Assembly (NCBI GenBank): GCA_905199755.1
Contig: CAJKHT010000111.1
Span: forward strand, 1-6,968
Reading direction: 5' to 3'
Length of the DNA: 6,968 nt
DNA from: an uncultured Eubacteriales bacterium
GTDB lineage: Bacteria > Bacillota > Clostridia > UBA1381
The position numbers were made by a program, and so were the translations under genes. Shown here piece after piece: positions 6,753 through 6,968 of the stretch; position 1 is the stretch's first letter; each line of letters starts with the position of its first letter. The notes beneath the pieces were generated by a model, which saw only the letters and a program-made list of their open reading frames with translations, did no database searches and had not been told where the DNA came from.

Positions 6753-6781
6753 ATTATAGCACATTGTTAAAAAAGTGTCAA
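6753..6781 (-). promoter_or_regulatory. Sigma-A promoter of adhE
   Basis: On the minus strand, perfect -35 TTGACA (6776-6781), 17-bp spacer ending in TGC, and perfect -10 TATAAT (6753-6758), so both hexamers are consensus with an extended -10. The predicted start is near 6746, giving an untranslated leader of about 80 nt. A promoter this strong would be expected to need repression when ethanol formation is not wanted. Confidence 0.9.
6764..6781. promoter_or_regulatory. Possible Rex operator overlapping the adhE -35 and spacer
   Basis: TTGTTAA-AAAA-GTGTCAA on the plus strand. The left half is identical to the clostridial Rex half-site TTGTTAA; the right half matches TTAACAA at only 4 of 7 positions, and its TGTCAA is also the -35. 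Rex is the NADH/NAD+-sensing repressor known to control adhE genes in Clostridia. The call rests on one perfect half-site plus position, so it is tentative. Confidence 0.45.
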
Positions 6782-6796
6782 GGATTTGACGGCAAA

Positions 6797-6844
6797 AATA
6801 TATCCCAAAAAGATGACGAAAATGACATGTTTTTGGGATATATT
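6797..6844 (-). repeat. 15-bp perfect inverted repeat upstream of adhE, possible terminator of an upstream gene
   Basis: AATATATCCCAAAAA (6797-6811) and TTTTTGGGATATATT (6830-6844) are exact complements around an 18-nt loop that contains two copies of ATGAC. On the minus strand the stem ends in ATATATTTTTGCC, so it may terminate a minus-strand gene lying right of the window and insulate adhE. The stem is AT-rich and the T-run lies largely within it, so an operator or other role is also possible. It ends 15 bp before the adhE -35. Confidence 0.55.
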
Positions 6845-6890
6845 GCACTATTAGTCAGTAACGGAATACAAAAATTACGGATTGCATTTT

Positions 6891-6910
6891 TTATGTAAAG
6901 CTTTACATAA
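6891..6910. repeat. 20-bp perfect palindrome, operator-like
   Basis: TTATGTAAAGCTTTACATAA is a perfect palindrome centred between 6900 and 6901, with no T-run typical of a terminator. Its left arm TTATGTAAAG recurs at 6934. Symmetry and repetition suggest a dimeric transcription factor site. I cannot match it to a known regulon with confidence. It lies about 145-165 bp upstream of the predicted adhE start and may instead serve a gene beyond the right edge. Confidence 0.55.
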
Positions 6911-6933
6911 GCACTGTATTGGAAAGTAATAGA

Positions 6934-6948
6934 TTATGTAAAGTTTAC
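6934..6948. repeat. Second copy of the TTATGTAAAG element
   Basis: TTATGTAAAG (6934-6943) repeats the left arm of the palindrome at 6891 exactly and continues into TTTAC, giving the dyad GTAAA-G-TTTAC (6938-6948). The two copies start 43 bp apart, close to four helical turns, so they would lie on the same face of the DNA. This supports a paired operator; the partner protein is unknown. Confidence 0.45.
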
Positions 6949-6968
6949 CTCATATTCATAGGCATTTA

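Noticed and set aside
6844..6968. Possible promoter or gene start reading off the right edge
   Set aside because: Best candidates (TTGCAC or TTGCAT with weak -10s on the plus strand, TTTACA on the minus strand) match poorly, and no ORF with a ribosome binding site begins in the window.

Overview
The window looks like a chromosomal housekeeping segment from a low-to-moderate GC Firmicute of the class Clostridia, possibly a Ruminococcaceae/Oscillospiraceae-type anaerobe. The grounds are a T-box leader in front of pheST, sigma-A style TTGACA/TATAAT promoters with extended -10s, AT-rich spacers, AGGA-type ribosome binding sites and a fermentative AdhE. Genus-level placement is inference. Every gene is on the minus strand, so transcription runs from high to low coordinates.

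Layout, in the direction of transcription: (1) 6968-6670, an adhE upstream region with no gene. It holds two GTAAA/TTTAC dyads, a 15-bp inverted repeat, a near-perfect promoter, a Rex-like half-site and a hairpin or dyad at the predicted transcription start. (2) adhE, 6666-4057, a full-length bifunctional acetaldehyde/alcohol dehydrogenase with all expected catalytic and iron-binding residues. (3) The pheST promoter, whose -35 lies 9 bp after the adhE stop codon, then a T-box leader of about 256 nt with a UUC (Phe) specifier and a strong conditional terminator. (4) pheS (3726-2707) and pheT (2685-301), the two phenylalanyl-tRNA synthetase subunits, separated by 21 nt. (5) A 38-bp perfect palindrome just after pheT, probably its terminator, followed by an AT-rich spacer with a nested inverted repeat. 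(6) A consensus promoter preceded by A-tracts that drives a tRNA-Val(UAC) gene, cut off by the left window edge.

How the parts work together: pheST is autoregulated through uncharged tRNA-Phe. adhE regenerates NAD+ during fermentation and has its own promoter, with a plausible redox (Rex) operator. No intrinsic terminator is visible between adhE and the pheST leader, so the T-box terminator may also end adhE transcripts and make that end depend on phenylalanine supply. I see no mobile element, CRISPR array or novel multigene system here. What merits a second look is the regulatory DNA, not the genes.
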